Notes under the pieces: generated by a model
What the model saw: the letters and a program-made list of their open reading frames with translations, nothing else
Database searches by the model: none
Told to the model about the DNA's origin: nothing
Part shown: positions 18,723 through 21,409 of the stretch, piece after piece
Numbering within the stretch: the first letter of the stretch is position 1
Layout of the letters: each line of letters opens with the position of its first letter
From: an uncultured Ureaplasma sp.
GTDB taxonomy: Bacteria; Bacillota_I; Bacilli_A; Mycoplasmatales; Mycoplasmoidaceae
Assembly (NCBI GenBank): GCA_902782585.1
Contig: CACZNK010000026.1
Coordinates: forward strand, 1 to 21,409
Direction of reading: 5' to 3'
DNA length: 21,409 bases
Program-made: the position numbers and the translations under genes

Positions 18723-20603
18723 TTACATATTGATATTTAGTGAAACATTACAAGATGTTGTAAAAATGCTTTCACTATATTCTAATTGAAATGTAATTTG
18801 AAATTTCACATTTTTTCATTCTCCTCTAGCAATAAATTCTTTAGGAACAATTATTAACTTATTTTCATTAAAGAAAACTGATTCTTTGACAATTCAATTG
18901 TAACGTTCATTATCGCAGATAATAGATGAGTACATCATCTTATTAATGTCATCAACATAATCATAATCATCATCATAATAAATTCTAATTTTAAGTGGTT
19001 CAATAATTCAATCTGAAGAATTAATATTAAATTCAAGATTAGTTTCTTCTAATTCAATTTTTGTAATTATTTTATCTTTATTTTTTTCTCAATAATCACC
19101 AAAACCAAAATCTTGAGGTGTTGATTCGCCATTATAATAGAATACGCCAAAATCATAAATATTAAATACTCAATTTAAGAAATAACTCGTATCATAAGCT
19201 TCTACATAGTCAATTCTAACAGAACACAATGATGTGCATCCACTAAACATATATGTATAGCATCCATACTTTAATGTAGTAGCTGGTAATCTTGGTGCTT
19301 CAAGTAATGATTTACAATCTTTAAACATTTCTGAGTAGCAATATTTACCTAATGTTTCAGCTGGTAAAACTGGAGCATTTGATAATAATGTGCAACCTTC
19401 AAACATACCTTTATAGCAACTATCAGTTAATTTTTTAGCAGGCAAATATGAGGCCTTTATCAATGATGTACAACCATCAAACATATATTTGTAACATTCA
19501 TTTGCTAAATTTTCAGCTGATAAATTAGGTGCTTTTTTCAATAATGTACAATCCTTAAACATATATGCATAACATGCAGTTTTTAATGTTTCAGCTTGTA
19601 ATGTTGGGGTATCAATTAATGATGTACAACCTTGAAACATACCTATATAACAATATTCAGCCAATTCTGTTGCAGGTACTTCTGGAGAAATTTTTAATGA
19701 TGTACAATCCTTGAACATATATGCATAACATGCTGTTTGCAATGTTGTTGCAGGCAATTCTGGAGCATTTGTCAATGATGTACAATTTTCAAACATACCA
19801 TAATAACAATAACATGATGGTGTTGTATCAGGTAAGAAATCTTCAATTAAACTTACACTTGAGATTCCTATTGAACCTTTAAATAGGTTATAAAAGCAAT
19901 AATCACATGGGATTGCATTTATAGATTTTGTACCACTATCGATTAAACTCATTAATCGTCCAGATATTGAAACATTACCAGTAAAATTGAATGTTGAATA
20001 TTTATTCATTGATTTAGATCAACCATCTGGATTATTACCTTTTAGATATAATGTTTCATTACTTTTAATGCTTATAGAATTTGTGCTTGTTTTTCAATTT
20101 TTACCATCAATTGAATATTCAAAATTTGGATTATAACTCGAATCATATTCAACATCATTTTCGATTAATGAAAATGTCGATTCTTCATTAGCAATAACCA
20201 TTAGACAATTATGCAATGACATTGATGGGTATTCTCCAACAGAAATTTCACATGTTGCTGATGCATTATCAATTGTTGCTGTTATGGTTGCATTACCAAT
20301 AGCAGCAGCAATTACAAGACCATTTGAATCAACAGTAGCGATTGTTGGATTAGATGAGTCCCATATTACTGGTTTACTTGCAGCATTTATAGGTTTTATT
20401 TTAGATATTGATAATTCAATTGTATCTCCAACATGCAAGTTAGCAACCTTATTGTTTAATACAAAACCATCAACTACATTAATAGTATTAATAGTTTTTT
20501 CATTTTTATTGCAACTTGTGGTAACGACTGGAATTGTTACAAATGCAGACCCGCTTATTACAACAGTTTTAATTAAATTTAATAGTTTTAATCTCTTATT
20601 CAT
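18723..20603 (-). CDS. Surface lipoprotein with BIG_2 domain and BspA-like leucine-rich repeats
   Basis: Probable adhesin or host-interaction protein; function inferred from architecture only. The 626-aa protein begins with a lysine-rich signal peptide and lipobox VTTSC (Cys31). Residues about 43-122 form a bacterial Ig-like BIG_2 domain (VIWDSSNPTIATVDSNGLV, then ATITAT). About 180-265 hold a linker with LYLKGNNPDGW and FNFTGNVSISGRLMSLI. From 266 come eight copies of a 26-residue unit, consensus CYxxMFxxCTSLxxAPxLPAxxL, with cysteines at positions 1 and 9. A C-terminal domain (about 480-626) has no motif I recognise. Several UGA Trp codons join the parts. I chose ATG 20603 because it gives the normal signal peptide; an upstream ATG at 20660 would add 19 residues before it. 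The start is 9 nt after a TATAAT. Confidence 0.85.
19185..19808 (-). repeat. Eight 78-bp repeats encoding Cys-rich LRR units
   Basis: Eight units of exactly 78 bp (26 codons) run from 19808 down to about 19185; the last is degenerate after its CTSL. Units 2 and 4 are closer to each other (CYAYMFKDCT) than to their neighbours: the stretch ATATATGCATAACATGC occurs at 19561 and again at 19717, exactly 156 bp apart. This points to duplication of a two-unit block. Confidence 0.9.
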
Positions 20604-20612
20604 CACTTTATA

Positions 20613-20618
20613 ATTATA
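20613..20618 (-). promoter_or_regulatory. -10 box of the repeat lipoprotein gene
   Basis: TATAAT on the minus strand, 9 nt before the ATG at 20603. A second TATAAT-like box is at 20661-20666, beyond the upstream ATG. Transcription from the first box would start within 2-4 nt of the start codon. Confidence 0.45.
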
Positions 20619-20683
20619 CTGTGCTTTTGTTAATTCTAGATAATAAATCAATTTATGCAATTATAGTTGGAGGGATTAATTTT

Positions 20684-21304
20684 TTATTTTTGTTTTTGAT
20701 TTTTCATATTTAGCATTTTATTAATTGTTAAATTGACTTGTAATAATCCCCAAGTGATTAAAATACCTAATACCATAATAATGGCAGTACCTACGAGCAT
20801 TGTTAAAGATACTGGTCAACTTTTTGGCATCAAGCCATACATATAAAATCCAGTATGAATAAATCTTATCACATCAAATAATCCATAAATCAACAAAGCA
20901 ATAGGGGATAACAGTATTCTTAGTCAATAATCAAATTTAGATTTAATTTTTACTTTTGCTGTAAAAATATAAGTTGCCATTGCAAATAATGGATTTACTA
21001 TATGTAGGAATATATAAGGTCATTTAAAATTCACTCAATCAATAAATATAGCTGCAATAATAGTACAAAAATTTGCAAACATACATGGCATAAGTAATTC
21101 ATATATAATACTAGGAACAAATAATCTTTTATTAGCAATATTGATTATTCCATCAATCAAAATAACACAACTCATTACTATACTACTAATAAAAGTAAAT
21201 TCGAACCATCATTCCCATTTTGTTCGATATTGTCAAAGAGTGACAAATATTATAAATATAGAAAGTATAATTTTAGTTATGTTAATAGTGAGTCTTTTAA
21301 TCAT
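20684..21304 (-). CDS. Multi-pass membrane protein, Pr6Pr-like
   Basis: Function unknown. The 206-aa protein reads through five UGA Trp codons. It has about six hydrophobic segments (roughly 10-24, 35-55, 68-89, 97-115, 128-148, 165-190) and a short lysine-rich C-terminal tail (201-206). FEFTFISSIVMS (34-45), LHIVNPLF (100-107, with His101) and the sequence from RFIHTGFYMYGLMP to VLGILITWGLL recall the Pr6Pr/FAR-17a-like integral membrane family: Phe-Thr near the second segment, a His followed by Pro in the fourth, and Gly-Phe-Tyr before the last. The resemblance is from memory and weak. The ATG at 21304 lies 8 nt after a minus-strand TATAAC (21313-21318). The 80-bp gap to the lipoprotein gene contains that gene's own promoter. 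Confidence 0.65.
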
Positions 21305-21404
21305 TTAGGTATGTTATAGATTTAAATAAAGGATTTAAGTAGTAAAGTAAATAAATTATTTTTAATGTTAATAAATTTAGTATAACTTTAACAAACATAA
21401 AAAT

Positions 21405-21409
21405 ATGAA
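21405..21409 (+). CDS. Possible start of a plus-strand gene cut by the window edge
   Basis: The last bases give ATGAA on the plus strand, with TATAAC at 21381-21386 as a possible -10 box 18 nt upstream. The rest of 21305-21409 is AT-rich with no reading frame. Only one codon is visible, so this is a guess based on a divergent layout like those elsewhere in the window. Confidence 0.15.

Noticed and set aside
18711..18725. TAAAAT-ACC-ATTTTA inverted repeat at the end of the repeat lipoprotein gene
   Set aside because: Only six A:T pairs with no GC and no clear U run; it includes the stop codon. Too weak to call a terminator.
20604..20660. Upstream ATG (20660) of the repeat lipoprotein
   Set aside because: The extra 19 residues would precede a complete signal peptide, and a TATAAT box lies between the two starts.

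Overview
The window comes from a wall-less bacterium of the class Mollicutes (mycoplasma type). The DNA is very AT-rich. Most long genes read through only if UGA codes for tryptophan (genetic code 4): rpe, ktrA, ktrB, gmk, rlmN, prpC, obg, nadE, hup, ispD, ispE, yidC, dnaA, dnaN, ychF and the three genes at the right end all contain in-frame TGA codons that join their conserved halves. Genes are packed with gaps of 0-15 bp or short overlaps, and I see no tRNA, rRNA, CRISPR array, insertion sequence or phage gene. Three enzymes of the MEP (non-mevalonate) isoprenoid pathway narrow the choice; from memory, that pathway is known in few mollicutes (M. penetrans, M. gallisepticum). I do not name a species.

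Layout. Minus strand 1381-22: ktrA, rpe. Plus strand 1425-7476: a close-packed run ktrB-gmk-rlmN-prpC-obg-nadE, followed by hup (HU protein) with its own ribosome binding site and a terminator at 7837-7865. An isoprenoid cluster lies at 7861-10661: ispF (minus), then folD-ispD (plus), then ispE (minus). ispE is the last gene of a minus-strand operon rpmH-rnpA-yidC-rsmA(ksgA)-ispE running from 13084 down to 9885. The chromosome start follows: a divergent promoter region with a perfect 24-bp palindrome (13178-13201), dnaA, an AT-only stretch with a tandem TTTCCAAC repeat (candidate origin, 14592-14660), dnaN and ychF. The right end holds three minus-strand genes for the cell surface: a 5'-nucleotidase-type lipoprotein, a lipoprotein with an Ig-like (BIG_2) domain and eight 26-residue Cys-rich BspA-like leucine-rich repeats, and a small multi-pass membrane protein.

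How they work together. Most genes are core functions: replication initiation (dnaA, dnaN), membrane insertion (yidC), RNA processing and ribosome maturation (rnpA, rpmH, rsmA, rlmN, obg, ychF), potassium uptake (ktrA/ktrB), nucleotide and cofactor supply (gmk, nadE, folD) and isoprenoid precursors (ispD, ispE, ispF: three consecutive pathway steps). The right-end lipoproteins are the accessory, host-facing part, for nucleotide scavenging and probably adhesion.

The points most worth a second look are the repeat lipoprotein (possible horizontal origin, with a 156-bp higher-order duplication), the altered DNA-contact residues in DnaA next to a non-canonical origin, the palindrome at the dnaA promoter, and a repeated pattern of -10 boxes only 8-11 nt from start codons, which suggests leaderless mRNAs.
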